Below, one piece after another: positions 1 to 10,345 of a stretch of 64,000 bases of DNA; within the stretch, counting starts at the first letter, position 1, and each line of letters begins with the position of its first letter. Source of the stretch: Adiantum capillus-veneris (taxonomy: Eukaryota; Streptophyta; Polypodiopsida; Polypodiales; Pteridaceae); contig CM043953.1 in the NCBI GenBank assembly GCA_014529385.2, forward strand, positions 79,722,338-79,786,337, in the 5' to 3' direction. The notes beneath the pieces were generated by a model. It did no database searches, had not been told where the DNA came from, and saw nothing but the letters and a program-made list of their open reading frames with translations. Position numbers and translations under genes: made by a program.

Positions 1-5
1 ATGGC

Positions 6-1500
6 CAGGTAGAGGAGCTTTTAGAGAAGGGGCTGATTCAGCCTAGTTCTTCACCTTTCTACTCCCCAGTGCTTTTAGTGAAAAAGAAGGATGGCTCGTG
101 GCTCATGTGTATTGATTACTGTGCGTTGAACAAGAATACCATCAAGAACAGGTTTCCTATCCCAAGGATTGATGATATTCTTGACCGTTTAGAGGGTGCT
201 GCAATTCAGCAGGATAGACCTTAAGAGTGGGTACCATCAGATTCATATAAGGCCAAAGGATGTGCACAAGACTGCGTTTAGAGCGACATTCGGTCTTTAT
301 GAGTTTGTAGTGATGTCATTTGGTCTTACAAATGCTCCTCCCACGTTCAATAGAATGATGGACAGGATTTTCCGCTCGCATAAGAAGTTTGTTGGCACAT
401 TCATTGACGACATGATAGTCTACTCGAAGAATGAGGAGGAGCATAGGCATCACTTGACCATTGTGCTCGAAGAGTCATGCAGTCACAGGTTATTTGTCAA
501 TCCTAAGAAAAGTGAATTCTTCTTGAAAGAGATCCACTTTCTTGACCACATAGTGTCAAAGGATGGTGTCCAAATGGATCCCATGAAGGTTGAAGCTATT
601 AAAACATGGCCAGACTTAAAGACTGTGCATGATGTCCGAAGCTTCTTGGGATTGTGCTCATACTATAGAAGGTTTATCAGGAATTTTGCAGAGATAGCTT
701 CACCTCTTCACGCTTTGCAAAAGAAAGAGGTCACTTTTAGATGGACCCAAAGAGAGATTTCAGCTTTCAGTCTCTTACAGGAAAAGTTGACTTCAGATCC
801 CGTGAATGTTTTACCAGATCTCAGGAAGTCATTTGTGGTCTTGTGTGACGAATGTGGCAATAGCATTGGAGTAGTGCTAATGCAAGATGGTCCGAGTAGT
901 AGCTTATGAGAGCAGAATCTTGCAAGGGCGAGAAAGACTATGCAAATCTATGAGAAAGAGTTATTGGCCGTGATTCATGGGCTCTCTAGCTGGAAACATT
1001 ACTGCTTAGGTGCTGATTTTGTTGTCCATACATATCATCAGACCTTGCGATACTTCCTGACACAGTCAAAGTTATCCGAAAAGCATATGCGATGGGCGAA
1101 CATTCTTTCTATGTTCCACTTCCAGATTATGCATGGGGAAGGCAAGAAGAATGTGGTGCCTGATGCGTTATCAAGGAAGCCAGAAGTTTCAACTGTGTCA
1201 ATTCCTTATCATTACGAGCTTGATGACATGAAGGAACAATATGCTACTGATGAAGATTTTGCAAGGATTTTTGAACAGTTGCAAGATGGGCAACGCCATG
1301 AGCACTACCTCCTCAGAGACGGTTTTATGATGATGCATGGCAGACTTTGTGTCTCTAGGCCATTGCGACATAAGGTCATGGTAGAAAGTTATGTCACATC
1401 GTATGCAGAGCATCGTGGTATTGATGCGACAATTAAAGCGGTATAGACATTCTTTTATTGGCCTACTTTGAGGAGAGATGTGGATGCCTTCCAAAAGTGA
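6..1500 (+). pseudogene. Ty3/Gypsy pol fragment (RT, RNase H, start of integrase), decayed
   Basis: This is the reverse transcriptase to integrase zinc-finger part of a Ty3/Gypsy polyprotein, which copies element RNA into DNA and begins integration. Bases 6-190 read as RT N-terminus ([20 protein letters not shown]) in one frame. A frameshift near 190 leads to 196-909, with LKSGYHQI, the catalytic FIDDMIVYS and the SFLGLCSYYRRFI region. An in-frame TGA at 907 and probably paired small indels follow. Bases 940-1446 carry RNase H (YEKELLAVIHGLSSWKHY, then DALSRKP). A stop at 1444 precedes the integrase zinc-finger remnant (FFYWPTLRRDVDAF), and similarity ends near 1498. The FIDD-type RT differs from the FMDD-type elements at 46-63 kb. 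No LTR is visible in the window, so this is a dead fragment open to the left. Confidence 0.93.
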
Positions 1501-1880
1501 CCCAAATTGAATGAAACTTGTTCTCTAGGCCTATTTTGTAATGACAAACACTTTCATAAGCTCAGATGTGAGTTTTGATCTCTAATTTGGGGCTTGTGAC
1601 ATCATACGCGTATGAAGTCTTTTGTGCCAGAATGAAGTGACTTTTATCCGAAAGACAATTTATCACTCAAGCAACTCTCAACAACTTCCAGAATTCAATT
1701 TGAACACTTTTTGTGCAAGTTATGATCAATACAAGCATGAACCTTGCCCAATTTTTATCTTTTGGCCCTTTTTAGCTCAAATGAGTTCCAAATGCAATGA
1801 AATTTTGGCTAGGGACTTCTTTTATGCTCTAGGACACTAGGGTATACTCAAATGTCTGATTTGACCCAGATCTGGTCTCT

Positions 1881-1906
1881 AAGACATCATACGCGTATGA
1901 TGTCTT
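1881..1906. repeat. 26-bp perfect palindrome; near-copy at 1598-1619
   Basis: Bases 1881-1906 are a perfect inverted repeat with no spacer, with core CATCATACGCGTATGATG. Bases 1598-1619 carry the same motif with one mismatched pair. Both sit in similar local context, about 280 bp apart. Confidence 0.9.
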
Positions 1907-2937
1907 TTGGCTCAGATTTCACTTATATTTCATTTCTACCCAAGGTACTCCTTGATGCATACATGGTGTAAATCTAACACCCCCTCTCAACACTTGATGT
2001 TGAACAAACTGCGTGAAGTCGAAGATGTGAGGCAAATGATGAAGATGTCTGCAACAATGTCCACTGAAGGACAATACTCCGGCGAACCCTGCGAGTGTGG
2101 GGTGTCCCAACCGCCAAGAAATCTCCACGGTAAAGTGCCATCACGAGCAGTGTAGCAAACTGCTGTACTGTGTCGATACAGGGTGAAGATACTGCGTGAA
2201 GATCCCGAAGTGAGTGTGAAAACAACTCCTTGTCGTGAAAGAAGTGCCAATACACGTGTAAGTGTCCTGCCCAATAGGATCTGTGGTGTGTGTAGTCAAA
2301 CTGGCTGGAGAAAATGGGAAAGCCCAAGAACCTTCATGAGCACGACCGAAAGCCTATCAATGCATGAACTTGTAACCCGGTGTGGCCAGGTGGCTAAGCT
2401 GTGAAAATCTCCCAAGAATGCCAGATGTAGCAATCTGTGCCGTAAACGTCCTCCGAAACAAGGAAAGCCATAAGAGTCTGCACTGTAGAAGCTACCGTAA
2501 GCTGCAGCAGTCATTAGGAGACCTCACGGACCACCACCGGGGGAAGAGATGTGGTCAGACCAAGCTGTCTGCACTGTAATCATTCCGTAGAAGTAGGGAA
2601 GCCAGACTGAGCAGTTTGCACTGTGAAGATCCTCTGAGAAGAGGAAAGGCCAGACCAATCTGTCTCTGTCGTCTTGCCTGTATCTCAGCCTCCAATCCTT
2701 TGATGTCAAACCAAACAAAATCCGCGCCAACAATGCCACCAAACCGCATCTCGGTGTGGCTCTCAATGTGAATGAGCTGGGAGCGGCTTACTGCCGAGGT
2801 CGGGGGATAAGTCTGCTGTAAGGTTACCGAGGGTGAGTGTAAGCAACTCTAAAGGTAGCAATCCAAATGATCAGGAGTGTAGATCAGCAACTGCACTACA
2901 TCCAAGCCAAGCTCTGGGTGACTCCGGATGTAGTCGT

Positions 2938-2981
2938 GGGATGCCGGTCTCCCGCATCTGGGATGCCAGTCTCCCGCATCT
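2938..2981. repeat. Two tandem 22-bp units
   Basis: Units 2938-2959 and 2960-2981 begin GGGATGCC and end CTCCCGCATCT, and differ at one base. Confidence 0.9.
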
Positions 2982-3182
2982 CGCGGGTAAACTCTCCAAG
3001 AGAGTCCAAAGAACAGAAGTTGAGCTCCAGTATGTAGATCCAAGCAATGAACGTGTCCAAGAAGAGATCCAAGATCCTCTCCCCAAGTCCATGTAGATGC
3101 TCCTGTGTAAGCAAGTGATATGACGTGTTGAGGTCAAATGGTAAGTGTCTGTCCGCCAAAGATGCTCTGGCTAAGTTTGGTG

Positions 3183-3183
<1 letters not shown>

Positions 3184-3215
<32 letters not shown>
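3184..3215. repeat. (CA)n microsatellite
   Basis: An almost pure CA dinucleotide run, followed by alternating purine-pyrimidine sequence (CGCGCACGTGCACGTGCACG region). It lies about 290 bp before the first visible TSC10 exon. Open frames read through it are artefacts. Confidence 0.95.
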
Positions 3216-3220
<5 letters not shown>

Positions 3221-3418
3221 ACTCTCACGCGCACGTGCACGTGCACGCAGAACTGCCAGTGCTTGTTGATTGCTCAACACTGCTGACGAGAGCGACAACA
3301 CTGGCGAGGGCAACAGCAGAAGCAGCAGGGAGAACTTTGGAGGAGGTTTGCAAGCCCAGGCAGTGCGCAGCTGCGAGCGCATGGGCTCGCACACAGAGAT
3401 ATGCGAGCCCCCCCCCCC

Positions 3419-3420
<2 letters not shown>

Positions 3421-3458
<38 letters not shown>
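3421..3458. repeat. (AC)n microsatellite next to the TSC10 splice acceptor
   Basis: A pure AC run preceded by a run of C, ending about 45 bp before exon start 3502. It lies in the intron upstream of the first visible TSC10 exon. Confidence 0.95.
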
Positions 3459-3459
<1 letters not shown>

Positions 3460-3501
3460 CCACACATATGGGTCTTAAAATGCATATGCTACCTCGTGCA
3501 G

Positions 3502-4121
3502 GCTGGAGTGTATGGTTTTGCAGCGTACTCAGCAAGCAAATTTGGGCTGAAAGGAATGGCTGAGGCCTTGCAACAAGAGATACTTCCCTATAACATTCGC
3601 GTGTCTGTAATTTATCCACCAGACACGCTTACACCAATGCTCGAAAAAGGTAAGGCTTTTGTGAACAATTTTTGTGCAATGCTGCATGTTCACATTCTAA
3701 TTGTTTTTATCAATTGAAGCTTAATGTTTCTTATTTTAATGGTGTGCACACACCTTGATTGGATGGTCACTTTCAGATACTGGAATGGTTGGTTTCTAAA
3801 GTCCATCTTTGTCTAACAATGGCAGAAAATGAAACTAAACCTGAGATTACAAAGTTAATATCGGGATCTTCGACTGCAATGGAGGCCATAGATGTTGCAA
3901 GGAAGGCAATAGATGGAGTTAAAGGAGGGAAGTTTACAATCTCTTGTAATTTCGATGGTTGGATGTTGTCGATTGCAACCGCGGGCATGTCTCCTCAACC
4001 GTCGGCAGTTCTTGCATTTGCTGAGATTTTTCTCTTAGGAATTTTAAGGCTTGTTGGGCTTTGTTACATCTGGACTTGGTATCGAACTGTAATTAAGTGG
4101 ACAAAACGGAAAAATAAGTAG
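3502..4121 (+). CDS. TSC10: 3-ketodihydrosphingosine reductase, C-terminal two coding exons (partial)
   Basis: TSC10/KDSR reduces 3-ketodihydrosphingosine to dihydrosphingosine at the ER membrane, the second step of sphingolipid synthesis. It belongs to the short-chain dehydrogenase family. Exon 3502-3649 follows an acceptor ending CGTGCAG and encodes [20 protein letters not shown], containing the family's catalytic Y-x3-K (YSASK), then [10 protein letters not shown]. It ends in phase 1 before GTAAGG. Exon 3826-4121 follows ATGGCAG and continues in frame with the C-terminus ([20 protein letters not shown], then [11 protein letters not shown]), a hydrophobic membrane segment ([20 protein letters not shown]), a basic end (KWTKRKNK) and TAG. 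The order matches Arabidopsis TSC10. The nucleotide-binding N-terminal half is absent; either earlier exons lie left of the window behind repeat-filled introns or this is a gene fragment. A sequence after TTTCTCAG at about 4236 could be a spliced 3' UTR. Confidence 0.88.
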
Positions 4122-5800
4122 GTCTATGATTCTCTTGCATATCGTTTTCAACAGTTTCTCTTTCAATGGTTTCTAATGATAGACTAATTATGCCAAAAGT
4201 TTAAACTCTTTCGTTTACCTTTTATGTGTTTCTCAGGGTCGAATAGCTGTGACAATGGGATTATATGAACTTTTGTGGGAGCTCGTAACGTGCGCTCGAC
4301 CATGTCATGAGGCTGGTAAATGCGTTACATTCCAAGCTTGGGGAATGAAAAACTTTCTTGACTTCCCTGTAAAGCATACACCTCAGCTCCGAGTACAAAA
4401 GGCCCGCTTGATTTCTAAATCATTTATCATAGATTTTCTCACGATTTTCAAGGTATGCTCATTATCACATGCTAATGGGCTCGTCGGATAGATATTTGAG
4501 GTCTCTATGAATTGTTCCTACGGCGGTAAAACTTCTCTTCTTCCATAAAAAAAAATGGAAGGTGTGCAAGCATGCACTTCGGATGCAATTGGTGGTAATT
4601 CGACGGTCAATATGACTCTGTCACCTAGTAGCTTCATTTTCTTCAGTTCATGTGGAATGCAGAAAACAAAGCCTCAGCCTAAAGCCTAAAACTTCTAACA
4701 GAGCAGGTCTTCACACAAGTAATTGTCTGTAGTTAATGTTTTGGTACCTTGCCTTGGTCATTGCACTTCTAGGCGATAAACAAGTAAAAGGGTCACGATG
4801 GCTTTCAAAAACAATAAGAAAGTGATGAAATTGTTAGGTTGAATTAAACTCGTACCAGTGTTTGGGAAAGGATTGCCTCAGCTTAGTCTTGAGCCGATTG
4901 AAAATCGAGACTAACCTACCTCAAACCATGGTAAATGGAAGAAAAACCGATGAAATATGTGAAAATCGTCCAAATTTTTTGCAAATCTCAAAATTTCTGC
5001 TAGTAGTTCTGATTTTTTTCTTTGTGAGGAAGAAACTTGATCATTAGTCGCTTAATAAAAGAGACTTTCTTGAACGTTAACACTGATTAGAATCAAGCTA
5101 TAAAATGCAAGAAATGTAAAGCCATGTGAAGTTGTGAAATGAAAGGTGAAATAAAAAGAACTAATTAATACGTGTATAGAATTTATTAGAATTATGCAAA
5201 GTGAAGCTTCACTTTAGCATTCTAAAACATTAGAATGCAAAAAAAACATGTGTAAAATTTACTAAAATTTATGCAAGGTGAAGCTTCACTTTAGTATTCT
5301 AAAACAATAGAATTCAACAAAAGTAAAGACATGTCAGGATGTGAAATGGAAGGTAAGTCTCCATCATGTCACTATGTGAAATGAAAGGAGTTTCCCTAAC
5401 CCAACACAACACTAAGGGTTTCTTTTAGAAAGCCAAAAATGATGGAGGTTACTATGCATGGCAACAAGAAATTTTATTGCATAGCACTCCATTGTTACTT
5501 CATATCTATTTTGGGATTGCCCCCCTCTTGCCTTTGCAAACTTATTGGAAATCAAGCCCCATGCCTACATTGTTGCAATGGCTACAATTCATCGTAGTAA
5601 GTACTCAAATTTCAGTAATCCCCTCTTGGTTTTTTTTTCATGGAGCTTGCTTGATCTCTTTTCTTGACTAGCAATCTTAAGGAGGTTGTATTGGATCTGG
5701 ACTCCAAGCATAAAAAAATGTACTCACTGATTTCATTTTCTTGCATAGCCTCTTTCTCTTCGTTTGCATCCTTTAAATGGTGACCCTCATCCTTAGTAAG
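4122..5800. other. Intergenic, AT-rich; TSC10 3' UTR and short repeats
   Basis: The first few hundred bases probably include the TSC10 3' UTR. No gene is recognised after that. Around 5191-5319 two diverged units of about 77 bp repeat, each centred on the palindrome GTGAAGCTTCAC. In the first unit the perfect palindrome extends to 18 bp (5198-5215). Confidence 0.6.
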
Positions 5801-6265
5801 GCATTGTTGGGAAATATGGATAACAAAAATGTATGCAAAGGTGGAGAAAATGAAAGAGAAGCACAAGAGCACACAATATAGGAAGTAGTATTGTGCTAAT
5901 CTAAAGATAAGGCTTCTCTTAGAATGATGGCCTCTATACAAGTCGAGGGAAAAAGATGGAAAAAAGTGGCCTAGTGGTCCTTCGTGTGTTGACACATCGT
6001 CTACCATAATATGATAAGAAATCCCCCTTGGAATGATACAATGAACATGAGCAGACACTCATGTATAGGGACGTGTCATACCCTTTGTGATTAACGTACA
6101 AAGAGGAGTATTTTTGAAGCTTTGAACTTCTCAAAAGGTAGAGATCAACGGGGTTGTTGGATTTAGCTCAGAAGCTAAGCTGACCTCTCTTGTAGAGTCT
6201 CCTTGATATGTATCAATAATGGACCTTCGTGTGCATGGACCACTTGGTTTCTGCCAAAGCACTAA

Positions 6266-9060
6266 CTATGCGTGAAGATAGTGGCCACACATCATGATGT
6301 CCAATATCCAAGTTAGCATCAAGGCATTTGCATGAAACACATCAATGCTAGGCATGAAAGCGTCCCTACACTTGGCCATACAACTAGAAGTGGCCAATGT
6401 AGATTGCTTCTTGCTCAATGAAGCTATGCATGAGCTATTGAGCATGAAACAAAAAACCACTTATCCATCATAGAAATTGCCCTAGTTGAAGTATGAAAAA
6501 AGCATTTAAATATGGGGGCAATGATTTCCATCCTCGGATAGAATAATCCAAGATGTAGTGCCACTCAAGTAGCAAAGGATCCACTTACACTTGCGAGATT
6601 GCATTGTGCTAGACAACCAACAATCTTCGAATAAAAAATGACATGAACGTAGTCTCCATTGTCATGAAGACTAGGCCTCCAACCAGTCTCCGTATGAGTA
6701 GCAATAGGCTTACAATTACCGAGGCCAAATCTATGCAACAATATCTCGATGTTGGACACAAGGCAATCCCCTTATAAACTTGTCTAAAAATGATGCCCGA
6801 CTAATGATGCAAAAGCTCTTAGTCTATTTTTCAGAAGAGGCATTCAAATAAGCCTTAACATTAGCATGTGTCTGATTTGGTCCAATGAGAAATATGTCAA
6901 GAAATGCATTATGTGCACATTTGACATACATAGTCCTCTTGGTTGGATCACTTTGAAACACATGCGCAACCAAATAAGCATGTGTCTTTTCATACCAAGT
7001 ATATGCAGCTTGCTTCAAAATATACACAACCTTTTTAAACCTACAAACCTTCTTTTCACCTACACTCCTTTTCTTGCCCTTCATTATGAGATGCCAATGC
7101 ACAAATGCTGTGAATAGTAGTCATGCGACAATTGGGAGCAAAAGTCTCATCAAATTCATTGCCCTTCTCTTGGGCATACCTTTTTGCCAAGATTCTAGCA
7201 ATATGTTTCAACTTGAAAACCGACTTAGTACCAATGGCCTTTTTGCTAGGAGGCAAAGTCACACAAAGACTATGTGCCATTCTTCACAATATCATCATAC
7301 TCATATTGCATTGTTAGCAACCGATTTTTGAAGTTTGTGCTTCATCAATATGCGAAGGTTCCTTTCTCATCATGCATGCTAGATAAAAATAAAACATAAT
7401 AATTTGTGGCATAAGAGGTATGCTGAGAACTTGAACCAGTATGTTTAGACAAATGTGCACACAATTTACTAATACACAAAGTTTGTACTAGGCATTTTGA
7501 CACACTGCTAGCTTGCTCATTTTTAGCCCTACTTATTTGCATAAAAACTTAAATGGTTTGTAATGTCATTTATAACTTTCATAGACTATACATGTACCTC
7601 ATTTAGGAGCGATATTCGTACTCCCTTCATCAAACAAAGGCAAATTATATGAGTTGACACTTGTTTGCTTGGTACATGTTAACAAAGATTAAACTATATC
7701 TTCTAAAGACACCATACTGCTACTAATCAATATATGCTTTATTTGCGGATGATACAACATTGCATAGATTGTAACAAAAAAAATTTACATTTCACAACTT
7801 TATCATCCAATTTTCTACATTGTTCAAAGATTGAAGTATAAGCCCAACAACCAAAGACACACAAGTGACCAATAGATGGCTTGTTGCCATACCAAGTGTC
7901 ATATAGTGTAATAGATTGTAATGCATTAGTTGGATACCCATTTAGTACAGATCATAATAGTCTCACAAAAACTGAGATCATACACAATACATCTATAATC
8001 CACAAACTCACTACAAAACAAAACCAAGCAAGAAACCAAAGACTAAAATAGATGCATCTCCTTTCAAGAAATTCGAGACCTCCAATAAGGAAAAATATAA
8101 TCTCACTAAAGTGCAACAATGGGAGTGCATTAGAGTTACTAAGTGAATCATGAAGGAAGCTTAGGAAGAATTAGTTGAAAGAAGTGCTAGTTGAGGGAGA
8201 GCAAAACCCTAGCTCGTTTGAACATTTTAAATGCCAATCACTGCAAGTATGAAAATTGTCGTAGAAAAACCTAAGAGAGTTCCTGTTGGGCTAGTAGGAT
8301 AATCCTACAACACGCTTTCAAAAGCAAAGCAAGTTAATTTGGTGGAACCTGATGAACCCCCTCAGAGAGTGTGGATTGCCATGGACTTGAGTCAGGTTGA
8401 GGAGGCCTTATTTATTTTTTATTAAGGAGTATATAGATGTTTTCTCATGCTCATACACAGATTTAAAGGGTGTGAATCCATCAATCTTCCAACACACTAT
8501 CCTCCTCAAGGAGGATGCCAAGCCATGTAAGCAACGCTCTTACATGTACAACAAAACCTTTGCAAAAAGATCAAAGAAGAAATAGATAAGCGGCTCCCAA
8601 GTATGTACAAAGCATCAACAATTGTGAAAGAACTACCACGTAAGTACAATCTTTCCAAATCCCTTAATTGGATAAGAGGGTTTTTGGTGCATGTGATAGT
8701 ATTCACATTAGGGTGAGACACAAAAGAAGTGAACACATCACAATGAGACATAATGTGCTTGGATGCACCCCTATCAAAGAACCACACATGATCTACAAAC
8801 TCTACATTACCTGCATTATCATAAAGAGATGGGCCATAGTGATATTGCATGCTAAAATTCCATTCTACATCTTGCAAAACATGTTTCAAATCTATATTTG
8901 AAGAAGCATTTGCAATGGCTGCATTTACCTCTTACTTGGGAGCCTCTTTAGCCTTAAGCTTAGGAAATTGCTTAATGAGATGATCATTTGCATACAGTAA
9001 TGGCATTTCATCTTATTCTTGCCTTTATCATCATACTTCTTAGACCTATTTCCGTTTAAA
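6266..9060 (-). pseudogene. Ty1/Copia element, heavily decayed and interrupted
   Basis: Read on the minus strand from high to low coordinates, this is a Copia polyprotein. Remnants are a gag zinc knuckle (about 9030-8930, CHYC then LIKQFPKLKAKEAP), protease (8889-8640, WFFDRGASKHIMSH; the usual D-S-G-A is altered), the end of integrase (about 7965-7700, YDTWYGNKPSIGHLCVFGCW), RT start (7280-7056, KKAIGTK then YAQEKGNEFDETFAP), RT core (7102-6824, KKVVYILKQAAYTWYEK), RT end (6759-6565, RFGLGNCKPIATHTETG) and RNase H (6460-6266, SKKQSTLATSS). Most blocks are separated by stops or shifts. The catalytic YVDD segment and most of integrase are missing. A Gypsy scrap on the opposite strand sits inside. 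A TG-starting sequence at about 5805 may belong to an LTR, but no pair was found. Confidence 0.85.
8325..8600 (+). pseudogene. Ty3/Gypsy pre-RT fragment inside the antisense Copia
   Basis: This segment reads on the plus strand as the region just before the Gypsy RT palm: a DLSQVEEAL element, then YIDVFSCSYTDLKGV (family pattern DVFAWSY-DLKG), then ILLKEDAKPCKQRSY and the start of a KEEID-like helix, with one frameshift near 8400. It ends near 8600, where antisense Copia protease begins, so it is a transposed or recombined scrap. Confidence 0.8.
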
Positions 9061-10000
9061 GAAAAAGCGGCTACCGGGCATGCTTGCTACTACAATTGTC
9101 TTCTTTCCCTATGCTGCTACAATTGTCACATATTGAGAACTTGACGAAAGGAATCTCCATGAAATATAAGGGAGGCCTTTGGGTAGTTTTTCTTTGGAGA
9201 GCTATGATAGTAAAAGGTGCTGTCATTTAGGCTCTTCATGAAGATTCCTTGCTTATGGAAGCCAAAGAGAGAAAATTTGGATTTTCCTCATGAGTGGAGT
9301 CAACAAAGGGTGGCTAATTCTCCCAAAGAGTCTCCCCAATTGGTGGATGGAGAGAGGCAATATATAAATTCCTTACAAATTGTCCCCAATTGGTGGATGA
9401 AGAGAGGCAATGTGTAAATCCCATATAATTTTTTGAGTCAAAGATCATGATTTGAGGAGTGTCTACCAAATGAGTTAGATGCAAAAAAGCTATTCTTTAA
9501 TTTTTTTCCATGATGATATTGATATTGTGCTTATTTTCATAGATTCATTGTCTGTAAAGATTCTCCAAAAAGAATTTCTTTTTAATGCTAACTTTAATGC
9601 CCCTCTGTTCTTTATCCCTTGTGTGAGGTTACCTTGAGAAAGTCGCGTAAGTCAATTCCCAAAACAAGACTCTCTTGATAGGAGAAAATTGGTGCTAAGT
9701 TGTGTACCAAATTTGCTACCCAAAAATTGAGACCACCTAGTAGGTCCCAAGTTGGTGCGTTGGCTCCTATGTACAATCTGTAGCTTCCTCACTAGAATTA
9801 TTGTGGGATGCATATCTCCACCTATGAATCAAATATGAAAGAATCCTTTGGTGTGGCTATTCTCTACACATAGATTGGACCATATGTAAACATCCTGGAC
9901 CTAATCGTTGTATTGAGAGATATTAGCTCCTCAATTCGTGTAGTTCGCATGTTGCAAATTGCTCTTTTCTTTTAGGTACTTTTCAAAAATTTTCAAAGGA
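9061..10000. other. No gene seen; one 50-bp tandem duplication
   Basis: AT-rich sequence without recognisable coding content. Bases 9334-9383 and 9384-9425 are tandem copies starting CCCCAATTGGTGGATG. The left part may contain degraded Copia gag or leader sequence. Confidence 0.5.
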
Positions 10001-10002
10001 GT

Positions 10003-10345
10003 GTTGTGCCGCTATGCGATCACGAGATGAGAAACAACCACCGAATGTTTTTTCCAGATTCTTGTGCATGTGGAAGTGACGGTGTTTCATTTAGTCACTT
10101 TACAATGTGGCTAAACTAGGAATTCTTAGAGTTCTACAAAATTTTATTTTTATAGTTTTTGGATACATGTACATAATTCTGCTTTATTTTTAGAAGAACG
10201 CTATAAATCAAGGCTTTTGAGCTAATTTTAGCATTCATGAAAAAAGAAACCACTTTTGAAAAAGTATTAGAAACTCACGAGTTTGTGTCTTTTGCGATTG
10301 CAGTTTTAAAAAGCCAATTTACACTTCATGCATATAAAGCGGAGA
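10003..10345. repeat. Diverged direct repeat, left copy (possible old LTR)
   Basis: Aligns along its length with 12450-12800: shared landmarks are GAGAAA(C/T)AACCA, TTCTTAGAGT, ACACATGTACATAATT and GAGCTAATTT, then CACGAGTTTG. The two copies lie about 2.45 kb apart in direct orientation. This could be an ancient LTR pair of a short element; ends, target duplications and primer site could not be fixed. Confidence 0.6.

Larger units (their letters stand above)
1500..3180. other. Non-coding stretch with short repeats; no gene recognised
   Basis: No open frame here resembles a known protein. There are two copies of an MluI-centred palindrome (1598-1619 and 1881-1906), loosely repeated modules around 2450-2690 that share words like CTGCACTGTA and GCCAGAC, and a 22-bp tandem duplication at 2938-2981. 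The stretch may be untranslated or LTR sequence of an unidentified retroelement. Confidence 0.5.

Noticed and set aside
2000-3130. Several overlapping open frames on both strands
   Set aside because: No family features, codon pattern or splice structure; frames overlap on both strands as in non-coding repeats.
3134-3717. Long open frames on both strands through the CA/GT repeats
   Set aside because: They are dinucleotide translations (Val-Cys or Thr-His runs) joined to flanking sequence; only the 3502-3649 part is a real exon.
5805-6230. LTR of the antisense Copia
   Set aside because: A TG-starting sequence (TGTTGGGAAATATGG) is suggestive, but no second LTR or clear end was found.
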